IMG/VR virus record: IMGVR_UViG_3300035126_000343
Span: 1-22,297 of that record
Source: a virus
Length of the DNA stretch: 22,297 nt
Direction: 5' to 3' (one strand)
Shown here piece by piece: positions 1 to 7,400 of this stretch. Numbering within the stretch: the first letter of the stretch is position 1; each line of letters opens with the position of its first letter. Under the pieces are notes generated by a model. It saw nothing but the letters and a program-made list of their open reading frames with translations. It searched no databases and was not told the DNA's origin. The translations under genes were made by a program, and so were the position numbers.

Positions 1-2
1 TC

Positions 3-155
3 ACCCGCGTCACCAGCACTGCCTCGCAGCAGAAGCTCGTGATCAGCTCGGATGAAACCGCCCGCTTCGTTCGCGTCACCTACACGATCGGTGGCACCAG
101 CAGCCCCTCCTTCACCTTCTCGGTGAATGGCGTTGGCGTCAAGAAGTACGGCTAA
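3..155 (+). CDS. C-terminal part of a beta-rich phage structural protein (5' end outside window)
   Basis: An open frame runs from the left edge to a TAA at 153-155 and encodes the last 50 residues of a protein. The tail reads as alternating beta strands (ARFVRVTYTIGGTSS, then FTFSVNGVGVKKYG). It has the same flavour as the end of the next gene (ARLRLVSISGGTPS), so the two may be paralogous or share a domain. In the lambda gene order this slot lies just before the connector genes, where capsid, decoration or head-completion proteins are encoded. I infer a virion protein, perhaps a head decoration protein. The function is not shown by the sequence, and the start and total length cannot be seen. 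Confidence 0.6.
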   Translation, partial: TRVTSTASQQKLVISSDETARFVRVTYTIGGTSSPSFTFSVNGVGVKKYG

Positions 156-170
156 GCCGCCGTATAACCG

Positions 171-198
171 GGCCGCGTAGCTTACGGGCTGCGCGGCC
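171..198 (+). terminator. Strong hairpin after the first gene, terminator-like
   Basis: GGCCGCGTAGC (171-181) pairs with GCTGCGCGGCC (188-198). This is an 11-bp stem with one T-G wobble and a 6-nt loop (TTACGG). It sits in the 81-nt gap between two genes and starts 15 nt after a stop codon. The following bases (TAATTCC) contain only a very poor T tract, so it may be a weak terminator or an mRNA 3'-end stabiliser rather than a classical intrinsic terminator. Confidence 0.45.
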
Positions 199-236
199 TA
201 ATTCCTACGCACTTACGCATCGCCTGACGAAGCCCC

Positions 237-569
237 ATGCCATTCGGATACGACAGTGGTTTTGACACGGTTTCGCTTGGCACGCTGACCAGCGCAGGCG
301 TTACCTCCACGGAAACGGTTACCGGCGCCGACATGACCTTCCAGGTCACCGTCAGCAACATCGGCACCAACGTGGTGATCCGGTTTGAGGGCAGCCTCGA
401 CGGCACCAACTTCTTCAACCTAAGTTCCACCAACACCGATACCACCATTACAGCCAACGGCACTTACGGCTACGCACTAAGCGGGTGCCCGGTGCAATAC
501 GCACGCTTGCGGCTTGTAAGTATTTCCGGTGGTACGCCTAGTATTGCAACGGTACTCGGTGTTAGCTGA
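237..569 (+). CDS. Small beta-rich virion protein, possible decoration or head protein
   Basis: The gene encodes 110 residues with no signal peptide or membrane segment. The sequence is rich in Thr, Ser, Gly and Val, with strand-turn patterns such as VVIRFEGSLDGTNFFNL and ARLRLVSISGGTPSIATV. Such proteins are common phage virion components with a jelly-roll or Ig-like fold. The C-terminal strands resemble the end of the preceding partial gene, suggesting duplication of a domain. There is no clear Shine-Dalgarno before the ATG. The gene follows a hairpin, and the next gene starts in a TGATG overlap, so translation of the two is probably coupled. The exact role is unknown; capsid decoration or a neck protein is inferred from position. 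Confidence 0.65.
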   Translation: MPFGYDSGFDTVSLGTLTSAGVTSTETVTGADMTFQVTVSNIGTNVVIRFEGSLDGTNFFNLSSTNTDTTITANGTYGYALSGCPVQYARLRLVSISGGTPSIATVLGVS

Positions 570-766
570 TGGCTGAGCGTCTCGGCACACAACTACAACC
601 CAGCGGCCTGCAGCGAAGTTTGAACACCGGACTTCTACCCACAGCTGAAAATGCTGTTATAGAAACTTCAGCCGAACCGCTTGTATATGCTTCTGTATTT
701 AGCGGCTTATTCATCTTCGGCTCTTCAGTCACTGAAGCAGGTAGTAGCTGGCTTGTAGCAGCATGA
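569..766 (+). CDS. Small protein of unknown function between structural genes
   Basis: The gene encodes 65 residues and starts inside the TGATG overlap with the previous gene. It ends in an ATGA overlap with the next, so it is a translationally coupled member of the operon. The N-terminal half is polar. Residues about 38-53 (LVYASVFSGLFIFGSS) are hydrophobic and could be one short membrane-seeking helix or a buried strand. I do not recognise a family. Position between a virion protein and an FII-like connector suggests a small head-completion or connector accessory protein, but this is inference only. Confidence 0.55.
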   Translation: MAERLGTQLQPSGLQRSLNTGLLPTAENAVIETSAEPLVYASVFSGLFIFGSSVTEAGSSWLVAA

Positions 767-1197
767 TCACCGAAAACACCGACTTATTCCTAGCCGACTT
801 CGGCGTAAGCGTTGTAGCCGGCGCCATAACCGGCTTAGGCATCCTCGACATGCCCAGCGAACTAATTGTCGATGGCCAAGTAATCAGCACCGAATACACA
901 CTTACTTGCGAATCCGCTAAGTTCGGCGACCTACTCTACGGCTCAAAACTTACCGTAAACGGCGCCGCCTATACCGTACGCGCCAACGTCCTAATTAGCG
1001 ATGGGGTGTTCACGCAACTATCCCTACAACGCGACCTAGAAACCACGCATACCACCTCCACCACCCCCATTAGCGCTAACGGCGCTGTGGTCTCGATCGA
1101 CGACCTCGGCCTAGATCAGCTCAACCCACTGATCGACGGCGGTGCCGCCTCCACCACTTACATTGATGGCAACGACATCAGTGGGGGTACAGCATGA
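763..1197 (+). CDS. Head-tail joining protein, FII-like
   Basis: This 144-residue protein begins with an acidic N-terminus followed by DFGVSVVAG. It continues as beta strands with the pattern typical of small head-tail connectors: SAKFGDLLYGSKLTVNGAAYTVRAN, then a strand carrying LSLQRDL. This resembles the gpFII-type family, which caps the completed head and accepts the tail. Lambda gpFII is 117 residues, so this one carries about 25 extra residues at the C-terminus (Thr/Ser/Asp/Gly-rich, from about residue 108). It is linked by ATGA overlaps to both neighbours and lies upstream of a U-like terminator gene, the order expected for a connector. The family call rests on pattern and context, not a strict motif. 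Confidence 0.55.
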   Translation: MITENTDLFLADFGVSVVAGAITGLGILDMPSELIVDGQVISTEYTLTCESAKFGDLLYGSKLTVNGAAYTVRANVLISDGVFTQLSLQRDLETTHTTSTTPISANGAVVSIDDLGLDQLNPLIDGGAASTTYIDGNDISGGTA

Positions 1198-1811
1198 GCA
1201 CCATCGCCCAGATCCAACTGCGCACGGACACCGCAGCGGCCTGGACCGCCGCCAACCCCACGCTCCTCTCCGGTGAGGTGGGCATCGAGTCCGACACCCG
1301 CAAAATCAAGGTCGGCACCGGCTCCACCGCCTGGAACGCCCTCCCCTACTACAGCTTTGCCGACACCGACCTGGTACGCGGCCAGGCCAGCAAGATGGAC
1401 GCCGGTACAATCACGATCACCACCCAAGGCGTCTACGTCACCACGGGACTTACCGGCATCTTCGACACCGCATCCGCAAGCGGCATGACGCTCGGCACCA
1501 CCGATACCTTCGCCGTAAAGAACACAAGCGGTGCTACTCGTCTAATGCAAATTTATGGTAGCATCGACGCCAAGACCGCAAGCGGCAATAACAAAGTCCT
1601 AGGCATCAAGCTGGCCAAGAACGGTACTGCCTTAGACCAAACGGAGTGCCGCGCCTTCACCGGCTCCGGGGGCGACGAAGCCAAACTCGTCACCAACTGG
1701 ATGATCAGCATGGCTTCCGGCGATGAAGTGGCGCTGCGAATCGCCAACCACAGCGGCACCGAGAACATCAGCTTTGGTCGCGGCCGTCTCGTCGCCACCG
1801 AGGTGCGCTGA
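1194..1811 (+). CDS. Adhesin-like virion protein with Mtd_N-type head domain, in the lambda Z position
   Basis: This 205-residue protein has a modular build. Residues 1-55 (QLRTDTAAAWTAANPTLLSGEVGIE, then KIKVGTGSTAWNALPYY) match the short N-terminal domain known from the Bordetella phage tropism determinant (Mtd_N) and many phage fibres, where a GEVG segment is followed by K(I/V)G(T/D)G and W(N/S)xLPY. The rest (about 80-205) is a string of beta strands with Gly/Thr/Asn turns, like a C1q/TNF-type jelly roll, ending in a FGRGRLVATEV strand. This architecture belongs to trimeric surface-binding proteins, yet the gene sits between FII-like and U-like genes, where lambda encodes Z (192 residues). 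The start overlaps the previous stop (ATGA). There is no sign of a diversity-generating retroelement around it. Confidence 0.6.
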   Translation: MSTIAQIQLRTDTAAAWTAANPTLLSGEVGIESDTRKIKVGTGSTAWNALPYYSFADTDLVRGQASKMDAGTITITTQGVYVTTGLTGIFDTASASGMTLGTTDTFAVKNTSGATRLMQIYGSIDAKTASGNNKVLGIKLAKNGTALDQTECRAFTGSGGDEAKLVTNWMISMASGDEVALRIANHSGTENISFGRGRLVATEVR

Positions 1812-2236
1812 TGACAACCAAGCGCGAGCAAATCCTTAGCGCCGTGCGCACAGCGCTCGTCGGCACCGTTGGCGTTGGCACGCGCATCTACCGCAGCCGC
1901 GTCGAGCCTGTGGCACGCGCCGAGAGCGCCGCGCTCATCGTCGAGCCCGTAAGCAACGTGCCGACGCAGAACACATCGCTGCCCACACTCGATCACACAC
2001 TAAACATGCGCGTGGTGATTATCGTGCGCGACGCAGTGCCCGATCAAGCCGCCGATCCCATAATCGAATCGCTACACAGCAAACTAATGGCCGACCTCAC
2101 TTTAGGCGGCCTCTGCATAGACATCCAACCAGGCCCCACCGAATTTACCTTAGAAGCTGCCGACACCCCCGTAGGCGTAATTTTCAACAACTTCCGCATT
2201 CTTTATCGCACGCAAGTGGCAACGCTAAGCAGCTAA
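1811..2236 (+). CDS. Tail terminator / minor tail protein U-like
   Basis: The 141-residue protein has the build of the gpU/tail-terminator family: an N-terminal helix (REQILSAVRTALVG), a strand-turn region with the arginine-rich RIYRSRVEPVAR, a strand (LNMRVVIIVRD), an acidic helix (ADPIIESLHSKLMADL), and two closing strands ending in FRILYRTQVATL. Tail terminators form a hexamer that stops tube polymerisation and creates the surface that joins the head. Lambda gpU is 131 residues, a close match in size. A Shine-Dalgarno GAGGTG at 1799-1804 precedes the ATG, which also overlaps the previous stop (TGATG). Position just before the tail tube gene supports the call. Confidence 0.65.
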   Translation: MTTKREQILSAVRTALVGTVGVGTRIYRSRVEPVARAESAALIVEPVSNVPTQNTSLPTLDHTLNMRVVIIVRDAVPDQAADPIIESLHSKLMADLTLGGLCIDIQPGPTEFTLEAADTPVGVIFNNFRILYRTQVATLSS

Positions 2237-2291
2237 GCCCGCAAACTGTGCCATGTCCGCCACGTAGAATCGCCGCAGCCCCCAAGCACTT

Positions 2292-2513
2292 ATGGCAAGA
2301 ACTACAGCACCATCCGAGGATGTCCTGAGCAGCGAAGTTGCCGAGGACAATCTGCAGGAGCTGGAACAAGAAGCCGCAGCAGAATCTGTTGAAGCGCCCG
2401 CACCTATGCTTATTGATGAGTACAGCGGCCAAGGCGGCTCGTACACCCTCGACTCCTCAACCGGCCAGCGGACGCTTGTGCAGCGTACGCAGCATTCAGA
2501 CACCCCCAGGTAA
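2292..2513 (+). CDS. Small acidic hypothetical protein upstream of the tube gene
   Basis: The gene encodes 73 residues that are strongly acidic in the first half (clusters of Glu/Asp around EDNLQELEQEAAAE). A hydrophilic second half contains SGQGGSYTLDSSTGQR. It is predicted to be largely disordered or a short helix, with no membrane segment. No Shine-Dalgarno is evident, and the preceding 55-nt gap contains nothing recognisable. It ends 6 nt before the tail tube start, so it is probably cotranscribed with it. I do not recognise the family. A small scaffold or tube-associated protein is possible but only by position. Confidence 0.5.
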   Translation: MARTTAPSEDVLSSEVAEDNLQELEQEAAAESVEAPAPMLIDEYSGQGGSYTLDSSTGQRTLVQRTQHSDTPR

Positions 2514-2519
2514 TTCACG

Positions 2520-3683
2520 ATGGCACTCCTCACTCGTAAGCGCCTCCTCCTGGCGGAGATCGAGGCCACCTACGGCTCCGACCCCTCTCCCTTGGGCACC
2601 GACGCCGTGCTGGTCCGTGACCTCAACATCACGCCGGTCCAGAGCGAGAGCGTCAACCGTGACCTCGTTCGTCCTTACCTGGGCGCATCCGAGCAGCTGC
2701 TCGCCAACGTCCGCGTTGAATGCACCTTCAGCGTTGAACTGGCCGGAAGCGGCGCTGCCGGCACCGCACCCCGCTACGGCTCGATCCTGAAAGCCTGCGG
2801 CTTCGCTGAGACCTCCATTACCCCTGCTGTCACCGGCACCGCCACCGCGGGCGCCCTGAACAGCATCACGCTGGCCGTCGGCTCCAGCGCCACCAACGAC
2901 GCCTACAAGAACCAGATCATCCGCATCACCGGCGGCACTGGCAGCGGCACCGTCGCGCTCGTCACCGGCTACGTGGGCTCCACCCGCGTCGCCTCCCTCC
3001 GCGCCCTCGCCGGCAACGTCACCCCCGACAACACCAGTGTCTACAGCATCGGTCTCCAGACCATCTACACCCCCGTCAGCAGCGCTTTCAGCTCGGTAAC
3101 CCTCTACTACAACATCGACGGGGTTCTCCACAAGCTCACCGGCGCCCGTGGCACGTTCTCGCTGAACACCACTGTCGGCCAGATTCCTACCCTCGATTTC
3201 AGTATGACGGGCCTGTACAACGCCCCCACCGACGCCGCTGCACCTTCCGTAACCTACGCCGACCAAGCCACCCCGCTCGTCTTCAAGGCAGGCAACAGCG
3301 GCGGCTTCAACCTCCTCGCCTACTCCGGCTGCCTCCAGTCGGTTGCCATGGACATCGGCAACAGCATCATCTACCGCGAACTCGTCGGCTGCACCAAGGA
3401 AGTGCTGCTCACCGATCGCTCGGTGTCCGGCACCGCAACGATCGAAGCACCCACCATCGCAGAGAAGGACTACTTCACCACCTCTCTCACCGACAACGCC
3501 CTGGGCGATCTTTCCTTCATCCATGGAACGACCGCCGGTAACATCGTCTCGCTTGTTTCCAACCGCGTGGACATCGGAGCGCCCAGCTACTCCGACCAGG
3601 ACGGCATCCACATGCTCGCCCTGCCCTACACCGCTGTCCCCTCCACCGCCGGCAACGACGAGATCCGCCTTATCTACGCCTGA
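2520..3683 (+). CDS. Major tail (tube) protein with an inserted decoration-type domain
   Basis: This 387-residue protein begins RKRLLLAEIEATYGSDP and continues through RDLVRPYLGASEQ and YGSILKACGFAE, the N-terminal pattern of siphovirus tube proteins. The C-terminal part has YYNIDGVLHKLTGARGTFSL and LDFSMTGLYNAP, also typical. Residues about 106-178 form an insert (NSITLAVGSSATNDAY, IRITGGTGSGT, then VTPDNTSVYSIG) that matches a small beta module I know from many phage fibre and structural proteins. It interrupts the tube fold and probably projects outward. Codon use is GC-rich and uniform, unlike the neighbouring minor genes, as expected for the most abundant tail protein. The gene is followed by an intrinsic terminator. 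Lambda gpV is 246 residues. Confidence 0.8.
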   Translation: MALLTRKRLLLAEIEATYGSDPSPLGTDAVLVRDLNITPVQSESVNRDLVRPYLGASEQLLANVRVECTFSVELAGSGAAGTAPRYGSILKACGFAETSITPAVTGTATAGALNSITLAVGSSATNDAYKNQIIRITGGTGSGTVALVTGYVGSTRVASLRALAGNVTPDNTSVYSIGLQTIYTPVSSAFSSVTLYYNIDGVLHKLTGARGTFSLNTTVGQIPTLDFSMTGLYNAPTDAAAPSVTYADQATPLVFKAGNSGGFNLLAYSGCLQSVAMDIGNSIIYRELVGCTKEVLLTDRSVSGTATIEAPTIAEKDYFTTSLTDNALGDLSFIHGTTAGNIVSLVSNRVDIGAPSYSDQDGIHMLALPYTAVPSTAGNDEIRLIYA

Positions 3684-3706
3684 GCCACGCCGCCGCGTAC
3701 CACCAG

Positions 3707-3737
3707 CCCCCTAAGCCACGCCGCTTAGGGGGTTTTT
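3707..3737 (+). terminator. Rho-independent terminator after the tail tube gene
   Basis: CCCCCTAAGC (3707-3716) and GCTTAGGGGG (3723-3732) form a perfect 10-bp stem with a 6-nt loop (CACGCC), followed directly by TTTTT (3733-3737). It lies 24 nt after the stop of the tube gene. It would cut or reduce transcription before the chaperone and tape measure genes, allowing more tube mRNA than distal mRNA. Confidence 0.9.
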
Positions 3738-3766
3738 GCTGCGATGCCGCTTACGCGAAAAGCACC

Positions 3767-3772
3767 TACACT
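3767..3772 (+). promoter_or_regulatory. Candidate promoter -10 box (TACACT) before the chaperone gene
   Basis: CTACACT lies 35 nt before the ATG of the G-like gene and 29 nt after the terminator T tract. The same word recurs at the same distance from two other start codons (11809 and 15126). No good -35 box lies 16-18 nt upstream. Cyanobacterial promoters often rely mainly on a TANNNT -10, so a promoter restarting transcription after the terminator is plausible. Confidence 0.45.
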
Positions 3773-3807
3773 AAGCCGGTACATCCAGTAACTCATCCGA
3801 ACAGCTT

Positions 3808-4134
3808 ATGGCGTTCGTTCGCAAGAAGGTCAAAACCTTCAAGTGGCCTGTAACCATCGAAGAACCTGCTGACGGCGGCACGTTCGACTCCAGCACCTTC
3901 GACATCACCTTCAAGCGCCTGGGCCGTAAGGAGTTCGGCAAACTCAGCGAGAAGGGCGATCTGCCCCTGCTCAAAGCCGTAGTGCTCGGCTGGAACGGCA
4001 TCAGCGACGAAGACGGCACCGACCTCCCCTTCTCCATCGAAGCGCTCACCGACTTCGCCGACGACCCCTACTGGGTGCGCGGTGTCCTGAAGGCTTACAC
4101 CGAGACCTTCGACGGCGCTAAGCAGGGAAACTGA
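3808..4134 (+). CDS. G: Tail assembly chaperone, G-like (zero-frame product)
   Basis: This 108-residue protein reads KTFKWPVTIEEPADGG, then FDITFKRLGRKEFGKL and later LTDFADDPYWVRGVLKAYTE. This is the pattern of small chaperones that bind the tape measure protein and recruit tube subunits. The last sense codons (CAG GGA AAC) contain the slippery heptamer GGGAAAC immediately before TGA. The gene therefore gives this short product and, after a -1 shift, a longer G-T fusion of about 228 residues. Lambda G/GT are 140 and 279 residues. No Shine-Dalgarno is seen. The gene starts a new transcription unit after a terminator and a TACACT box. Confidence 0.8.
   Translation: MAFVRKKVKTFKWPVTIEEPADGGTFDSSTFDITFKRLGRKEFGKLSEKGDLPLLKAVVLGWNGISDEDGTDLPFSIEALTDFADDPYWVRGVLKAYTETFDGAKQGN
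4125..4131 (+). promoter_or_regulatory. Programmed -1 ribosomal frameshift site (GGGAAAC)
   Basis: GGGAAAC fits X_XXY_YYZ exactly with zero-frame codons CAG-GGA-AAC and is followed directly by the TGA of the G-like gene. Lambda uses GGGAAAG at the same place. After slippage the next codon is CTG at 4131 in a frame that stays open to TAA at 4491-4493, and whose product has the T-domain pattern. The adjacent stop codon and the GC-rich bases after it could promote pausing. Confidence 0.85.
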
Positions 4135-4493
4135 GAGGCGCGGCGGAGTTCTGGGTAAGCGGAAGCACTAAGCGCGAGGAGGACAAGACCGAAGACGATG
4201 CCAAAGTCTTCGGTTTAGTCTTACCCGAAGACGCGAAACCCAAACCCGCCGCCCCTTACGAGGTCTGGGACGAAAACTGGGACATCGTAATGATGTTCCT
4301 AAGAATGCAGACGCAGTGGAACACCACCATGGCGGGCTACCTCGGCTTGAAATACGAGGTGCTGCTGATGCCTGGCGGCCTGATGGACCTATACTGCGTG
4401 GACGACCGCCTCGACATGCTGGAGGGCCTGCAGATCATGGAAACTGCCGCTCTCAGCGCGTTGGCTAAGGGGGAGGATAAGCAGGATGGCTAA
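4131..4493 (+). CDS. T: T-domain of the G-T tail assembly chaperone, expressed by -1 frameshift
   Basis: The -1 frame relative to G is open from before the slippery site to TAA at 4491-4493. It adds 120 residues after the shift. They begin LRGAAEFWVSG, pass through a charged linker rich in Glu, Lys and Asp, then reach YEVWDENWDIVMMFLRMQTQW, MAGYLGLKYEVL and ETAALSAL. This last part looks like the DUF1799 family, the T-equivalent in many siphoviruses. The first in-frame ATG is only at 4290, which would cut off the linker. Together with the slippery site this argues that it is made as a fusion rather than from its own start. The stop overlaps the start of the tape measure gene by 8 nt. Confidence 0.8.
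   Translation: MRGAAEFWVSGSTKREEDKTEDDAKVFGLVLPEDAKPKPAAPYEVWDENWDIVMMFLRMQTQWNTTMAGYLGLKYEVLLMPGGLMDLYCVDDRLDMLEGLQIMETAALSALAKGEDKQDG
4472..4477 (+). promoter_or_regulatory. Shine-Dalgarno for the tape measure gene
   Basis: GGAGGA inside a GGGGGAGGA run lies 8 nt before the ATG at 4486. It is one of only a few strong ribosome binding sites in the window and fixes the start of the tape measure protein. Confidence 0.8.
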
Positions 4494-7400
4494 GCAGATT
4501 GAGGATATTATTGTACGTTTAGGCTTAGAAAAGTTTGAAGGCTTAGATAAGATCCGCAGCTCGTTTCGTGACTTAAGCAAAGTCACAAAGATGTCCGAGC
4601 AGGACATCATAGGTGCCCGCGATAGTATATTTGAATTTGCTAAGACAGCCGGTAATAGTGAAGCAGTAACCAAAGGTCTTGTATCAGCACTACAAGGTCT
4701 GCGATCTCAGGCCGATATGTGCGGCGATGCGTACGAGGAACTAAGGCGCGATATTGAAAACGTAGAAGCAGCTTCACGCGGGTACACCGCACAAGCAGTA
4801 GCCCAACGGGCTAGCCTCTCCGCCCAGTACGGGGCTATTACAAACAATACAGAAGCACTGCGGCGTCAGCGTACCGCTCTGATTGAGCTGCAGCAAGCCA
4901 CCCGAGGAGGATCGCAACTATTTACGCAGCTCGGTACAGACATACAGAGAACCACAACTAGACTTGAAGAAATAGAAGGAATACAAAGGCGCACCAACGC
5001 AACTTTGAACAGGGGACTACCCTCGTCTTCGGCAAAAATCCGTAGAGACTTACAGGATGTACGCGATCGAATCTCCCTAGAACAGGCAGAACTAGAGCGC
5101 CTTCAAACACTTACTGCTGCAGAACGCAGACAATTCAGCCAAGGCACAGAGCTACGAGGACAATCTGGTGTAACCCGAGCCATTGCCGAACAGGAGCGTA
5201 TACTTGCGACCTTTAGACAGCAAGCAGGCGCCCTAGACCTAAGCGAAAACGTAAGACAACGACGGCAAGCGGTAAGAGACGCAAATGCTCTCTTCATGTC
5301 GCCAGACTTTACTGGCACCGGCTCGCGTACCGCAGAAGGCTTAACCCGCAGCTTTGGCGATCTACCTAACACTCTCGCAGGTATAAACCAAGGCCTTTCT
5401 GAGCTGCGCAACCGGCTTGACAATACAACTATAGGTACAACTGCGTTTACTGATGCGGCTATACGCGCAGCTGCGGCGCAACGGGAGCTGAGAGAAGCAA
5501 CACAGGGAGTAGCGGCGGCTTTTGTGCAGCAGCTAAGAACAGGCGATATTGCGCCATCCCTAACAAATCTGCGGGAAGTCATATCTTCTGTACGCACTGA
5601 GCAGGGACTGCTCGACACAAGCAGCACCGGCGGTGCCCGCGCATTCCAGCTACTGGAACGTCAAGCTCGCTCGCTGGAGCGGCAGCTCAGCGCACTGCAA
5701 GCTACGCAGGCAAGTCTTGCTGCCACCCCCGTAAGCGGCTTTAGGGAATTTTCCCAGTCAATAACACCTCAAGTAGGGGACGCGGCCATACAGGGCTCCA
5801 TCCGCAGAAATAGGGAGCGGCAAGAAAGAGAACGTCGCCGCCTGGAACGTGAAGCCGCCGACTTCTATTCCAGCCAACCGACAGCGCCTCTACTGCTTCC
5901 TGCCGCTGGGCAAACAACGTCCACAGGACGTGGCATGGCAAGAAGGCGACTAAGGATGATAGAGGAGGAGGGACCGGAGTTCGGTACATATGGATCTGGG
6001 GTAGAGACGGTGTTTGGCGAATCCACACTTCGTCGCCCGCGTGCTCGTGCCTTTATGGGCTTACCAGCGTTGCCGGAAGCCGAAACCGGACTTCCCTCCC
6101 GCTCGGGTACATCTCCGCAAGCCATGGAAGCGCAACGCGCTACCGCTGCCCGTACCGCGACTGACCTAAGTGCGTACAGACGCGCAATACGCGAAGCCGC
6201 CGCCGCTAACATAGGCAGCGTAAATAGTCTAAACGCATATAAAGACGCGCTGGAAAATATGCGCAGCGCTATTGCACCGACAAATGCAGACTTTGGACGC
6301 TTGACCAAGCGTATAGAGGCTGTTGATACGCAGATAGAGAAACTTAACCTACGCACTACTCGCCGCAAACCGCTATCGGGGATGCAGCTCGCCCAGGGCG
6401 TCGGCGCGGCGCTTAGCGGCGGCATCTTCGGCGGCCCCGAGGGCCTGATCGGCGGCCTGGCCGGTCTACCTTTTGGTGTGGGCGGCGCTTTCGCTGGCGC
6501 GGCTTTTGGTGCGCAGGTCGGCATGTTCCGCCAGCAGCTCGGCACAGTGACCGAATACTCGGCCCGCATCGACAAGCTCCAGATCGCTCTGCGGGGCATC
6601 GTCGGCTCACAGGACGCTTACAGCCAGGCTTTGTCCGCAGCCGCCTCGGTTACCCGCGACCTCAACATCCCCCAGGAGGTTGCGATCCAGGGCATGACCC
6701 GACTGAGCGCCGCCGTCAAGGGCGCCGGTGGCACGGTTACCGACTCGGCCTTCGCGTTCCGCGCGGTTAGCGAGGCAGTGAAAGCCACTGGTGGCAACGC
6801 CGAGCAGGCCGATGGCGCCCTCCTCGCACTCACGCAGGTCTTCTCCAAGGGCAAGGTCAGCGCTGAAGAACTCAACCAGATCGCTGAGCGACTGCCCGGC
6901 ACCTTCACCCTCTTCGCCAAGGCGGCCGGCATGACCGGCCCTCAGCTGCAAAAGGCGCTCCAGCAGGGTCAAGTAGGTCTGAACGACCTCATGAAGTTCC
7001 TGCAGCTAATCAGTACCGAGTACGGACAAACGGCACTCAAGATCGCCGATTCTAGCCAAGAGGCCGGCGCTCGCCTAAGCGTTGCAATGAAGAACATGCA
7101 GCTAGAGGTGGGACGCGCTCTGCAACCTATCGGCGCCGCCTTGCAAAACGCATTCGTTGACTTTATTACTAACACCACACCTGCAGCGGTTGCAGCGTGC
7201 AAAGCAATCGGAAACGCACTTACGTTTATCGTCGTAGATCCGGTAGGCAGCGAACTCGCTAAGCTAACCCTTAATGTAGGTTTAGCTACCGCCGGAGTAT
7301 TACTGCTTGGACCCGCACTTAAGGCCCTAGCTGCAGCTTTTACATACGCTAAGACGCAAGTTTTGGCATTGACTGCTGCTATGGCTAAGAATCCGTTGAC

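Noticed and set aside
1194-1811. Diversity-generating retroelement target (because of the Mtd_N-like head)
   Set aside because: No reverse transcriptase, template repeat or C-type-lectin variable region is visible in the window, and the C-terminal part is jelly-roll-like.
2496-3611. Long open frame on the - strand (371 codons) across the tail tube gene
   Set aside because: It is antisense to a clear tail protein gene with GC-rich third positions, which generates long antisense frames. The translation is low-complexity Gly/Val/Asp/Ala and matches no family.
3751-3772. TTACGC as a -35 box for the TACACT element
   Set aside because: The spacer would be only 10 nt, far too short for a sigma70-type promoter.
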